From: Shimia sp047124445
GTDB taxonomy: Bacteria; Pseudomonadota; Alphaproteobacteria; Rhodobacterales; Rhodobacteraceae
Assembly (NCBI RefSeq): GCF_047124445.1
Contig: NZ_CP138921.1
Location: forward strand, 1,674,001-1,738,000
Length of the DNA: 64,000 bases
Reading direction: 5' to 3'
Below, one piece after another: positions 8,901-16,782 of this stretch. The notes under the pieces are model-generated. The model did no database searches and had not been told where the DNA came from. It saw nothing but the letters and a program-made list of their open reading frames with translations. Every line of letters starts with the position of its first letter. Position 1 is the stretch's first letter. Position numbers and translations under genes: made by a program.

Positions 8901-10073
8901 TCAAGCTGACATACCAAACATCTCCGGGACGCCGTCGCGCATGACCCCGACACATTCCAGTTCCCCAGACAAAAACGTCATGGACGCGTTGAAATCAGGG
9001 GTGACTTGCCCGTGGGTGTCCTGAAGTCCAACCGCCCGCGCCGGGTTCGCACTCGCAAACTTGGCAGCCGTCCCCAAGGCCGCCCCGGCGAGGCTTGACA
9101 CATTTGCCACGGCTTCCGCCATCGTCAGATGCGCGCCACCAATGGTGCCGTCCGCCCCGGTCAATCGCCCCTGGGCCAACGTGATACGCGTGCCGTAAAG
9201 CATCATCTCCTGAGACGCCCCGTTCATTGTCTGCATGGCATCTGACACCAAACACAAATGATCCGGCAGCGCCTTTACCGCCAGGTCCAGGTTTTGCGGG
9301 TGCACATGATACCCATCCGCAATGATGCCCGCGAAAAAGTCGCCACCGCCAATCACAGCACCCACCACGCCAGGCTCCCGCGGTGTGATCTGGCTCATCG
9401 CATTGAACAGATGTGTAACACCGGTAACCCCCACCTGGCGCGCGCGCCGCATATCCTCAAACGTTGCCTCTGAATGCCCCGCAAAAAGAATGATGCCGCT
9501 ATTGCTGAGTTGCTCCAGCAGTTCCGGCTCTTGCTCCTCTGGCGCAATCGTCAAAACGATCTTCAAAGCCGCGGCGGCCTCGCGCAGCACATCCACATCG
9601 GCCTGGCTTAAGGGACGAATGAACTCCGGGCGATGAATGCCAGGCCGCCTCGGGGAAATGAATGGCCCCTCAAGGTGCAGCCCGGCAACTCCCGGCATCG
9701 CCTGTGCGACAGCCTCAGTCGCAATATCAAGAGCTTGGCGGTAATCGCTGCCCGGTGCCGTGGTAAAGGTCGGAAAGATGTGGGTTGCTCCCCCGCGCGC
9801 AGACGCCGCCACCATCGTTTCAAGCCCCGAAAGGGACAGGTCAAAATTGAACTGAACGTCTCCGGCACCGTTTATTTGCAGATCAATAAAGCCCGGCATC
9901 ACAATGGGAATATGAAGTGCGTCGGAGGGCACCTCGCTTGCGGGCACGTCTTCCAAGACTGACGCAATTCGGCCCTCGGACACACAAATCAACGTCTGTG
10001 ATTTTCCGGCCATCGAAACGCCATCGTACAATACATCGGCATACACACTGAGTTGGTTCTCGGAGTTAGCCAT
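8901..10073 (-). CDS. nagA: N-acetylglucosamine-6-phosphate deacetylase
   Basis: NagA removes acetate from GlcNAc-6-phosphate to give glucosamine-6-phosphate. The 390-residue protein has the amidohydrolase barrel: PGFIDLQINGAG near residue 57, the metal-binding HLEGPFISPRRPGIH near 125, GHSEATFEDM with THLFNAM near 195-215, and the catalytic aspartate in VSDAMQTMNG. I chose the ATG at 10073 because it gives the usual family length; the frame stays open up to 10169. Last gene of the sialic acid operon. No nagB was seen in the window, so the deaminase step must be encoded elsewhere. Confidence 0.92.
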   Translation of the reverse strand: MANSENQLSVYADVLYDGVSMAGKSQTLICVSEGRIASVLEDVPASEVPSDALHIPIVMPGFIDLQINGAGDVQFNFDLSLSGLETMVAASARGGATHIFPTFTTAPGSDYRQALDIATEAVAQAMPGVAGLHLEGPFISPRRPGIHRPEFIRPLSQADVDVLREAAAALKIVLTIAPEEQEPELLEQLSNSGIILFAGHSEATFEDMRRARQVGVTGVTHLFNAMSQITPREPGVVGAVIGGGDFFAGIIADGYHVHPQNLDLAVKALPDHLCLVSDAMQTMNGASQEMMLYGTRITLAQGRLTGADGTIGGAHLTMAEAVANVSSLAGAALGTAAKFASANPARAVGLQDTHGQVTPDFNASMTFLSGELECVGVMRDGVPEMFGMSA

Positions 10074-10221
10074 ACGAGATCCCGTTTTCCCGAGCGTCAG
10101 AGGGCACCGGCTGATAGCATCCGCCAAACGCCAGCGCCCAGGTCGCGCCTTCATCTGGGATAACCGCACTATGTTTACGCATGTGCGCTGCCCTCATAGG
10201 ATGTCTTAGCGGTCAGTGTTT

Positions 10222-11136
10222 TCAAGACAACGCCCCCTTGCCAACAGCAGCCGACAAAGCGCCAAACATCGCGCTGTGCTTGCCCAGACCGGCCGGCACG
10301 ACGTCCGGCCGAAATTGCGCGGGTTCCTCCAACAAATACCGCCGAACGCCGGCCAAAAAGCCTTCGGCCATGCCAACACCGCCGCCCAGAACAATGCGTT
10401 CAACGCCCAATACCGCCGCCAGGTTGGCACAAAGCTCCGCAATTGCAGCGCAGGCATCCTCAAACAGTTTTTGCGCCCAGGATTCCCCTGCACGCGCGAT
10501 CTCAAAGACCGCGCCACACGACAGATCTCCGTGTCCTATTTCAGCCGCCATAGCCTCAATCGCGCGGCCGGACGCGATGCTTTCATAAGTGCCCACGCGC
10601 CCGCACCCACAGTGTCGCCCGCCTTTCCGGCTCACCATGGCACCGACATGGCCCAACATACCGTTTGCCGAGTGCAGTGGTTGCCCGTTCAACATAAACC
10701 CCGCCGAAATGCCTGTGGAAACAGTAAGATAAGCTAAAGACGGGACGCCCTGACCTGCCCCATATCGGTATTCCCCAATGGCGGCTGCCTGCGTATCGTT
10801 TAAGGCAACGACACCTGCCCCAAGCACGTCGGACAGAAATTTCACCAGAGGCAGCTTGTCGAGGTCCTTCAAAATGGCATGGTTCACCGAGGACCATAGG
10901 CCATGATCGTCAAGCTTTCCGGCCACCGCCACACCAATCGGCGCACCGGGCGTATACCCAATTGCGCGCGAAATATGCGCCAGGTCCCGCACCAGAACAT
11001 CAGGCCCGTCTTCGCTTCTGGTTTTGCGCACAAGCACGTCCTGAACCTCGCCACCCACAATCGAGACCGCTGCCAGCTTGGTTCCCCCCAGGTCGACCGC
11101 ATATCCGTCTAAATCAGCCAATCTGCATGTCACCAT
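10222..11136 (-). CDS. nanK: N-acetylmannosamine kinase (ROK family)
   Basis: NanK phosphorylates ManNAc to ManNAc-6-phosphate. The ROK features are the phosphate-binding DLGGTKLAAV near residue 15, the catalytic-loop region VALNDTQAAAIGE near 120, and a zinc-binding motif RHCGCGRVGTYES near 195. The third cysteine of the usual C-x-C-G-x2-G-C motif is threonine here. The ATG at 11136 overlaps the nanE stop by 23 bases; an upstream ATG at 11166 would add ten residues unlike the family. Context between nanE and nagA makes the substrate assignment strong. Confidence 0.88.
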   Translation of the reverse strand: MVTCRLADLDGYAVDLGGTKLAAVSIVGGEVQDVLVRKTRSEDGPDVLVRDLAHISRAIGYTPGAPIGVAVAGKLDDHGLWSSVNHAILKDLDKLPLVKFLSDVLGAGVVALNDTQAAAIGEYRYGAGQGVPSLAYLTVSTGISAGFMLNGQPLHSANGMLGHVGAMVSRKGGRHCGCGRVGTYESIASGRAIEAMAAEIGHGDLSCGAVFEIARAGESWAQKLFEDACAAIAELCANLAAVLGVERIVLGGGVGMAEGFLAGVRRYLLEEPAQFRPDVVPAGLGKHSAMFGALSAAVGKGALS

Positions 11137-11815
11137 TGTCTTGGTCCCGCTTTTGCAAAGCTTCATGGAATTTGTTGGTATTCACTTCCAGACGTGTGAG
11201 AACCGTGCCGACGGTCACACAATCCGCGCCAGCGTCCAGTGCCATCCGGGCCCATTGCGGCGTGTCATAGCGCCCTTCCGCCATCACAAACCGCTCCAAG
11301 GCGCGTAACTCCGAAACAAACTTGAGGTCCGGAGCCCCGTTGTCGCCTGCGGTCTCCACCGTGTACCCCGACAACGTCGACCCGAGGATTTGCGCGCCAT
11401 CTGCGACAGCCGCTCTGGCATCCGCGATTGTGGCGCAATCGGCCATCCCAAGGCATCCCCGCGCCGAAATCTCCTGCACGAGCTCCGCGCAGGCCGTGGG
11501 CCGCACGCGCTCCGTTGCGTCATAGGCAATCACATCGGCGCCTGCCTGCGCCAAATCCACAACGTCTTGCACCCATGGTGTGATACGCACCGGACTGTCA
11601 TTCAGGTCACGCTTCACGATGCCAATAATCGGCTGCGTGATACCGGCCCGCACAGCCGCCACATTGTCCGCGCCCTCGATGCGCACACCAACAGCCCCGC
11701 CAGCAATGGCCGCTTGGGCCATGGCCAAGATGATGTCGGGTCGGTCCATCGGGCCGTCATCCACCGGCTGGCAGGACACCACCAACCCGTTTTGCAGTTG
11801 TTTCAGTATCGTCAT
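11114..11815 (-). CDS. nanE: N-acetylmannosamine-6-phosphate 2-epimerase
   Basis: NanE converts ManNAc-6-phosphate into GlcNAc-6-phosphate. The 233-residue TIM barrel begins with LQNGLVVSCQPVDDGPMDRPD, a near-invariant NanE opening, and continues with GAVGVRIEG, PIIGIVKRD and GADVIAYDAT; the lysine of IVKRD and the late AEGRYDTP match catalytic and ligand segments. The ATG at 11815 lies 2 bases after the siaM stop. The open frame extends upstream to 11902 but only by overlapping siaM. One gene of the nan operon. Confidence 0.93.
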   Translation of the reverse strand: MTILKQLQNGLVVSCQPVDDGPMDRPDIILAMAQAAIAGGAVGVRIEGADNVAAVRAGITQPIIGIVKRDLNDSPVRITPWVQDVVDLAQAGADVIAYDATERVRPTACAELVQEISARGCLGMADCATIADARAAVADGAQILGSTLSGYTVETAGDNGAPDLKFVSELRALERFVMAEGRYDTPQWARMALDAGADCVTVGTVLTRLEVNTNKFHEALQKRDQDNGDMQIG

Positions 11816-11817
11816 GC

Positions 11818-13092
11818 CTACCTCATCAAACTTGGCAGGCCAGTGGCCAGGATCGGGAAGGTACACACTAGGATCAGGACGATTAGCGGCGGCAACAGCC
11901 ATGGCAGAATGGCTTTCGCCAAGCGCTGATAGGGTATCTCCCCCACCTGAGCGACCACAAACAGGGCCATCCCCATCGGCGGCGTCAGGATCGAGATCAT
12001 CAGATTAAGCACCACGATGATGCCAAAGTGCACCGGATCAACGCCAAAGCCCAAGGCCACGGGCACCAGAATGGGCACCACCACCAGCAGGATCACCAAT
12101 GACTCGATGAAGGCTCCCAGCACAAAGATCATGATGTTCACAGCAATCAGAAACGTCAGTTTACTGTCCGCGATCGCCAGAAACAGGCTGGCAATCTGCT
12201 GCGGCGCCTGTTCGCGCGCCAGCACCCAGCCAAGCAACCCAACACCGGCAATGATCGTGGCGATCGCGGACGAGGTCACCGTGGTGTCGTAAATCGCATC
12301 CCACAGCCGCCGGAACGTGAGTTCGCGGTAAAACAGCAGGTCGATCAGGATGGCATACAGCACGGTGATCGCCGCCGCTTCGGTTGGCGAAAAATACCCG
12401 GAGAAAATGCCGCCGACGATGACAACAGGCGTAAGCAAGGCAGGGAGCGACTTTACAAACATGCCTGCGATCTCGCCGGCGGGCTTCACGGGATCCGTCG
12501 GATATTCTCGCTTGCGGGCAATAAAATAGACCATGCACATCAGGGCCCCGGCGCACATAACACCTGGCACAATGCCGCCCAGAAACAGCTGTCCGATGGA
12601 TGTGTTGGAAATCACCCCGTACAGAACCATCGTGATGGAGGGGGGCACAAGCGGGCCAATCATCGACGACGCTGCGGTGACGGAACCGGAGAATTCATCG
12701 TCATAACCGGCTTTGCGCATGGCTTCGATTTCCATTTTGCCAAGGCCGCCAGCGTCGGCAATTGCGGACCCCGACATGCCGGAGAAAAACAGAGAGGCGA
12801 GAACATTCACATGGCCCAGCCCCCCCGTGATATGCCCAACCAAGGCACGGGCAAAGCCAAACAAATGATGGGTGATCCCGGCAGAGTTCAAAATGGCCGC
12901 AGCCAGAATGAACAGCGGCACCGCCAACATGGGAAAGCTGTTAAGCCCATCCACCATGCGTTGGGCGGCAAAGGTCAGACCAAGGCCGGAATAATAGAAG
13001 TAGCCCATCGACACAAAAATCATGCCAATGCCAATCGGGACATTCAGCAGGACCAGCAGGAGCCAGCCCACAACAACACACAATAGCACCAT
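11818..13092 (-). CDS. siaM: TRAP transporter large permease (sialic acid)
   Basis: A 424-residue DctM-type large membrane subunit with about 11-12 hydrophobic segments and family motifs such as MSGSAIADAGGLGKMEIEAM near residue 110 and FSPTEAAAITVLYA near 225. It couples sodium entry to uptake of the substrate delivered by SiaP. The small subunit is encoded separately upstream, so this is the SiaPQM arrangement, not the fused SiaT of Haemophilus. It lies 2 bases after siaQ. Confidence 0.92.
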   Translation of the reverse strand: MVLLCVVVGWLLLVLLNVPIGIGMIFVSMGYFYYSGLGLTFAAQRMVDGLNSFPMLAVPLFILAAAILNSAGITHHLFGFARALVGHITGGLGHVNVLASLFFSGMSGSAIADAGGLGKMEIEAMRKAGYDDEFSGSVTAASSMIGPLVPPSITMVLYGVISNTSIGQLFLGGIVPGVMCAGALMCMVYFIARKREYPTDPVKPAGEIAGMFVKSLPALLTPVVIVGGIFSGYFSPTEAAAITVLYAILIDLLFYRELTFRRLWDAIYDTTVTSSAIATIIAGVGLLGWVLAREQAPQQIASLFLAIADSKLTFLIAVNIMIFVLGAFIESLVILLVVVPILVPVALGFGVDPVHFGIIVVLNLMISILTPPMGMALFVVAQVGEIPYQRLAKAILPWLLPPLIVLILVCTFPILATGLPSLMR

Positions 13093-13094
13093 GG

Positions 13095-13571
13095 TCAGGC
13101 CCCCTCTTGTTCGACAGAATTGAATGACGTGATGTTTTGGAGCAGGCGCCAGAAAATGCGGTGTACAATCAACACAAGCGCCACAAAGGCGGAGGCGTAA
13201 AGAACCGCATCCGTTGTCGGCAGCGTCACCGTTTCATTGTTCCATGTGCGCAGGATTGTTTTGTAGGCGATCCAGACAAGATGGCTGGCCAAAGCGATGT
13301 AGACAATGTCGACAAGGATCGCCCAGGTTTTCTGAACAATCGCCGGGAGCAGGTCCATCAAGAAACCCATGCGCAAATGCGCATCGTCCCGCTCAACCGT
13401 GCCGATGCCGATCAGGGCCATCCAGACCCAAAGCCACCGTGCAAGCTCCTCAGTCCAAATTGGCCCGACCACCAAATTGGTCCGGCCAACAATCTGTAAC
13501 ACCATGATAAAAAACAGAACGATAAACAAAACGGAGGCCACAGAGGCTTCAAAACCGTATTTTCTTTTCAT
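13095..13571 (-). CDS. siaQ: TRAP transporter small permease (sialic acid)
   Basis: A 158-residue DctQ-type subunit with four predicted transmembrane helices and the conserved EELARWLWVWMALIGIG motif near residue 40. It pairs with SiaM. The gene lies 66 bases after siaP, and that gap contains an intercistronic hairpin. The ATG at 13571 follows the purine-rich sequence GGCGGAAAGA. Confidence 0.9.
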   Translation of the reverse strand: MKRKYGFEASVASVLFIVLFFIMVLQIVGRTNLVVGPIWTEELARWLWVWMALIGIGTVERDDAHLRMGFLMDLLPAIVQKTWAILVDIVYIALASHLVWIAYKTILRTWNNETVTLPTTDAVLYASAFVALVLIVHRIFWRLLQNITSFNSVEQEGA

Positions 13572-13600
13572 TCTTTCCGCCCCAAGAGTAGAGAATTGGA

Positions 13601-13618
13601 GGAGGCGTCGCAGCCTCC
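13601..13618 (-). promoter_or_regulatory. Intercistronic hairpin between siaP and siaQ
   Basis: GGAGGC and GCCTCC arms enclose a 6-base loop. A hairpin just after a binding-protein gene often stabilises the upstream mRNA or attenuates read-through, so that the binding protein is made in excess over the permeases. That role is inferred from position. Confidence 0.45.
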
Positions 13619-13637
13619 CCCAACAGCTTTTCGTGGC

Positions 13638-14597
13638 TTATTCGCCGCGCACTTTTGCGATTGCGCCCGCGCCGAACTCACCTTCCAGCTCATCGTAGTA
13701 CGGCTTCATCGCCGCACGGAATGGGGTTGTGTCAGGCTCGGTGATGGTCAAACCACGCTCTTTGAACGTGTCCACCAGCTTGGCTTCGGCTTCAAACGTC
13801 AGGCTGTCGGACACTTCGCCACCTTTGGCAACGGCGGCCTGAACCCAACCTTTTTCTTCATCGGAAAGATTGTCCCAAGTGGACGTCCCAATCTGAATGG
13901 CGCCCGACGCAATGAAGTGGTTGGTCATCGCGATGTGGCTTTGCACCTCATAGAACTTCATCGCCTCAATGGTTGGCAGCGGGTTTTCTTCCGCATCGAC
14001 CTGATTGGTTTGCAACGCAAGATACACTTCCGCAAAGGCAACCGGAGCCGGTGTGGCGCCCGTGTTTTCCGCATAGGCGATCAGGAACGGCACGTTTGGC
14101 GTCCGCAAACGCAGGCCAGCCATGTCATCCAACGAGTTGATCGCGCGGTTGGAGGTGGTTTGGCGGGTGCCATAGTACCACACGTCCAGCAGATGAATGT
14201 TGGCTTCATTCATCTTCGTCGCCATGTCCTGCCCCCAAGGGCCAGCCACAATTTCCTGCAGGTGATCAAAGCTGTCGACCACATAAGGCGCGCCAACCAG
14301 TTTCAACTCAGGAATGATGTAAGACATGTCCGGATAACCGGTCATCACCATGTCGAGCTCGCCGGCCTGAACCTGGGCCACCATGGCTTTGAAATCGCCA
14401 AGCGAAGAGGATGGGAAGAGATTGACTGTCATCTCACCGCCGGAGGCTTTTTCAAGCTCTTCCTTAAATGCGAGCGCACCTTGGTACACATTGGACACTT
14501 CATTGTCCTGCATCCCAAACGTCAGGGTTTTCTCGGCAAAGGCCGCACCTGACATCAACAGAGAGACAACCGTCCCGGTGATTAGTTTATTCAGCAT
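13638..14597 (-). CDS. siaP: TRAP transporter sialic acid-binding protein
   Basis: A 319-residue periplasmic binding protein with a signal peptide ending near SGAAFA. The block GTRQTTSNRAINS followed by GLRLRTPN, and then VYLALQTNQVDAEENPL, is almost the same as in Haemophilus influenzae SiaP and contains the arginines that clamp the sialate carboxylate. This is the best evidence that the locus handles N-acetylneuraminate. The ATG at 14597 has AGGAGG 7 bases upstream; the track of open codons extends further to 14639 without a matching ribosome site. Confidence 0.94.
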   Translation of the reverse strand: MLNKLITGTVVSLLMSGAAFAEKTLTFGMQDNEVSNVYQGALAFKEELEKASGGEMTVNLFPSSSLGDFKAMVAQVQAGELDMVMTGYPDMSYIIPELKLVGAPYVVDSFDHLQEIVAGPWGQDMATKMNEANIHLLDVWYYGTRQTTSNRAINSLDDMAGLRLRTPNVPFLIAYAENTGATPAPVAFAEVYLALQTNQVDAEENPLPTIEAMKFYEVQSHIAMTNHFIASGAIQIGTSTWDNLSDEEKGWVQAAVAKGGEVSDSLTFEAEAKLVDTFKERGLTITEPDTTPFRAAMKPYYDELEGEFGAGAIAKVRGE

Positions 14598-14642
14598 CTC
14601 ATATCCTCCTTGCTGTGTGTTCGCGGCCTCGCGCCGCATTTT

Positions 14643-15392
14643 TTAGGCTTCCTCGATTGATTGCGTCTCTGAGAGCAGCGACTTGGGCGCAGCCAGTCGA
14701 GACCGGTAGGACCGCTCAAGATGGCTGTCCATTAGCTTGGTTGCGGCGACGACATCCCCGTTCAGCACCGCTTCATAGATCGCGCGGTGCTCCTCATAGA
14801 CCAGCGCGTCCATGTGGCGGGGGCTTGGAGAGTTGGGGCGATGTGCCAACATGGTGCTCACAAACATGTCGTGCAGCTTCAAAATGATCGGATTGCCCAC
14901 CACGGCAACAATGGAGCGGTGAAACGCAATATCGGTTGCAGGGAAGTTGTCGGTCCCCACCGATTCCAGATTCTTCTCCAAAGCAGCCTGCATCTTGGCC
15001 ACCTGGATGTTGGACGCGTTTTCTGCCGCCACCCGCACCGCACCGGCCTCAATAAACTGACGCATTTGCTCTAGGTGAGCCGCACTTTCGGCATTTCCGA
15101 GAATTTCGCGAATATGGTCACCGGCAAGCGTGAAAACATCCTCCAGAGACGGCGTCGTGACACGCGGACGCTTGCCTGTGCCTGTCGAAAGAAACCCACG
15201 CATATGCAGGTTTGACAGCGCCTCACGTACGGTCGGGCGGGATGTGGAAAACTGGTCACATAACTCCCGCTCCGTTGGCACTGCATCGCCAACCGACAAT
15301 GTTCCATCCTTGATCTGAGCAATAATTGCTTCAGCGATCCGGTCCGCGGTCCGCTTTGGGGTGTCGGGTCGAATTTCCTTTTCTGGCGACAT
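14643..15392 (-). CDS. nanR: GntR/FadR-family regulator, NanR-like
   Basis: A 249-residue regulator: an N-terminal winged helix (GDAVPTERELCDQFSTSRPTVREALS, split here around residues 37-62) and a C-terminal FCD effector domain with the histidine/aspartate pattern DIAFHRSIVAVVGNP typical of metal-binding FadR proteins. It is the first gene of the nan operon and divergent from nanA, with dyad sequences in between, so it most likely represses both units until sialate or a breakdown product binds. Start at 15392 is supported by AGGAGG 6 bases upstream. The effector is inferred. Confidence 0.85.
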   Translation of the reverse strand: MSPEKEIRPDTPKRTADRIAEAIIAQIKDGTLSVGDAVPTERELCDQFSTSRPTVREALSNLHMRGFLSTGTGKRPRVTTPSLEDVFTLAGDHIREILGNAESAAHLEQMRQFIEAGAVRVAAENASNIQVAKMQAALEKNLESVGTDNFPATDIAFHRSIVAVVGNPIILKLHDMFVSTMLAHRPNSPSPRHMDALVYEEHRAIYEAVLNGDVVAATKLMDSHLERSYRSRLAAPKSLLSETQSIEEA

Positions 15393-15481
15393 TCCAATCC
15401 TCCTGAGCCTGATGGGTCTTAGTGACAAACGACCTAACAAAAGGATCGCCGGACCACCACCTGAGCTATCAACTTGTGTCA

Positions 15482-15496
15482 TTTGGTATTTCCAAA
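15482..15496. promoter_or_regulatory. Candidate NanR operator 1
   Basis: TTTGG and CCAAA arms separated by 5 bases in the nanR-nanA divergent region. The left part, TTTGGTAT, recurs in the second dyad and in single half-sites between them. Confidence 0.45.
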
Positions 15497-15533
15497 AATC
15501 ATTTTTGTCAAACCATACTTTACCAAGGATTCA

Positions 15534-15549
15534 TTTTGGGATACCAAAA
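15534..15549. promoter_or_regulatory. Candidate NanR operator 2
   Basis: A perfect dyad, TTTTGG-GATA-CCAAAA. Read on the minus strand it contains TTTGGTATC, sharing the GGTAT core of operator 1 and of the GGTATA repeats bound by E. coli NanR. A further half-site (TTTACCAAGG) lies at 15519-15528. Confidence 0.5.
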
Positions 15550-15615
15550 CATCGAAATGGAGTCATCGGGGCGACCAGACCTCCCCAATGAACGCACAGC
15601 AATCATGAGGAAATT

Positions 15616-16512
15616 ATGGGTTATTCACTTGGAGGCATGTACGCCGCACTGTTGACAGGCTTCTCTGACAGCGGCGCTTTTGATGCGGACCGGCAGCGGG
15701 CAATCACCGAATATGTCCTAAGGCAAGGATTGCAGGGACTTTACATTGGCGGCAGCAGCGGCGAGTCGGGGTTGATGTCCACCGACGAGCTGCATGAGCA
15801 GCAAGAAATCATTGCGGCAATGCCAGCGGCCCGGACATCCCACGTGATCGCGCATGTCGGGCAACCAAACACCCGCGATTCCATTGCTTTGGCGCAGTCG
15901 GCAGCGACATTGGGCTTTGACGCTCTATCCGCCCTGCCCCCGCACGCCTACCCGTTTTCCGATGAGGAAATCTTCCACTACTACGCGGAGCTGGCCGCCG
16001 CGACATCCCTGCCACTGATTGTCTACGAAGTGCCGGTACGCACAGGCCGACCGCTGCCGCTTGAGCTTCTGCAGCGCATTTTGGACTTACCAAACGTAGC
16101 GGGCATCAAGTTCACGTCAACGGACCTTTTCAAACTGTCCATGCTGCGCAGAAGCCGCCCGGACAAAATCTACTTTTTCGGATTTGATGAGATCTTTGCC
16201 GGGGCCGCTGCCCTGGGCTGTGAGGGCGGGATTGGCACCACCTACAACGTGCTCGGAAAGCTATACGTGGAACTCTTTAAAAGCGTTACGGCATCCGACC
16301 TTCAAAAAGCGCGGCAACTGCAAGACACGTCCCAGCGCTTTGTCGAAGTTCTCCTGCAAACCGGGGTCATCCCTGGCGTCAAAGCCGCCCTGCGTGCCAT
16401 CGGAGTCGACGCCGGTTTTGCGCGCGGCCCATTAATCGAACAGGACAACAAGGCCGAGCAAACTGTCGGCGCCTTCCTGCGCGAGGAGCAAGTGCAACCC
16501 TGGTTGGCCTAA
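15616..16512 (+). CDS. nanA: N-acetylneuraminate lyase
   Basis: NanA splits N-acetylneuraminate into ManNAc and pyruvate. The 298-residue barrel has the carboxylate-binding loop GGSSGESGLMS near residue 45, YEVPVRTG near 138 with the conserved tyrosine, the Schiff-base lysine in AGIKFTSTDL near 165, and EGGIGTTYN near 205, all in family order. Start ATG at 15616 follows GAGGAAATT. It is transcribed away from the rest of the nan operon, and a hairpin at 16581-16600 follows the gene. Confidence 0.9.
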   Translation: MGYSLGGMYAALLTGFSDSGAFDADRQRAITEYVLRQGLQGLYIGGSSGESGLMSTDELHEQQEIIAAMPAARTSHVIAHVGQPNTRDSIALAQSAATLGFDALSALPPHAYPFSDEEIFHYYAELAAATSLPLIVYEVPVRTGRPLPLELLQRILDLPNVAGIKFTSTDLFKLSMLRRSRPDKIYFFGFDEIFAGAAALGCEGGIGTTYNVLGKLYVELFKSVTASDLQKARQLQDTSQRFVEVLLQTGVIPGVKAALRAIGVDAGFARGPLIEQDNKAEQTVGAFLREEQVQPWLA

Positions 16513-16580
16513 ACACAACAACCCAGCTGGGCTGCCCCTGCCCCGCCCGGACCACTAAGGACGCTTCAATAAAACACAAA

Positions 16581-16600
16581 CCAGAGACTTCGGTCTCTGG
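16581..16600. terminator. Terminator hairpin with TTCG tetraloop
   Basis: CCAGAGAC-TTCG-GTCTCTGG, a perfect 8-base stem with an extra-stable UUCG loop. On the minus strand it is followed by TTTGTGTTTT, so it probably stops yqiK transcripts as well as those of nanA. Confidence 0.7.
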
Positions 16601-16745
16601 CAAAACTCAGGGCGGCTCCCCGTCGCCCTGTCAGACCTACGCCCGCGAGCAGTCCCACCACTTCGGCCAGCGGGCTTACATCCCCGAGATGGCCAGTACT
16701 TCCCAACTATGGGAGCGGACCAATTCACCGAGTGGAGGATCAAAG

Positions 16746-16770
16746 GCCTCGCCCCCCTTATGGGCGAGGC
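16746..16770. terminator. Hairpin downstream of yqiK
   Basis: GCCTCGCCC and GGGCGAGGC arms form a perfect 9-base stem with a 7-base loop, 12 bases past the yqiK stop. The T-run is weak, so it may act as an mRNA 3' end stabiliser or with the hairpin at 16581. Confidence 0.55.
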
Positions 16771-16782
16771 CAATTGACATGG

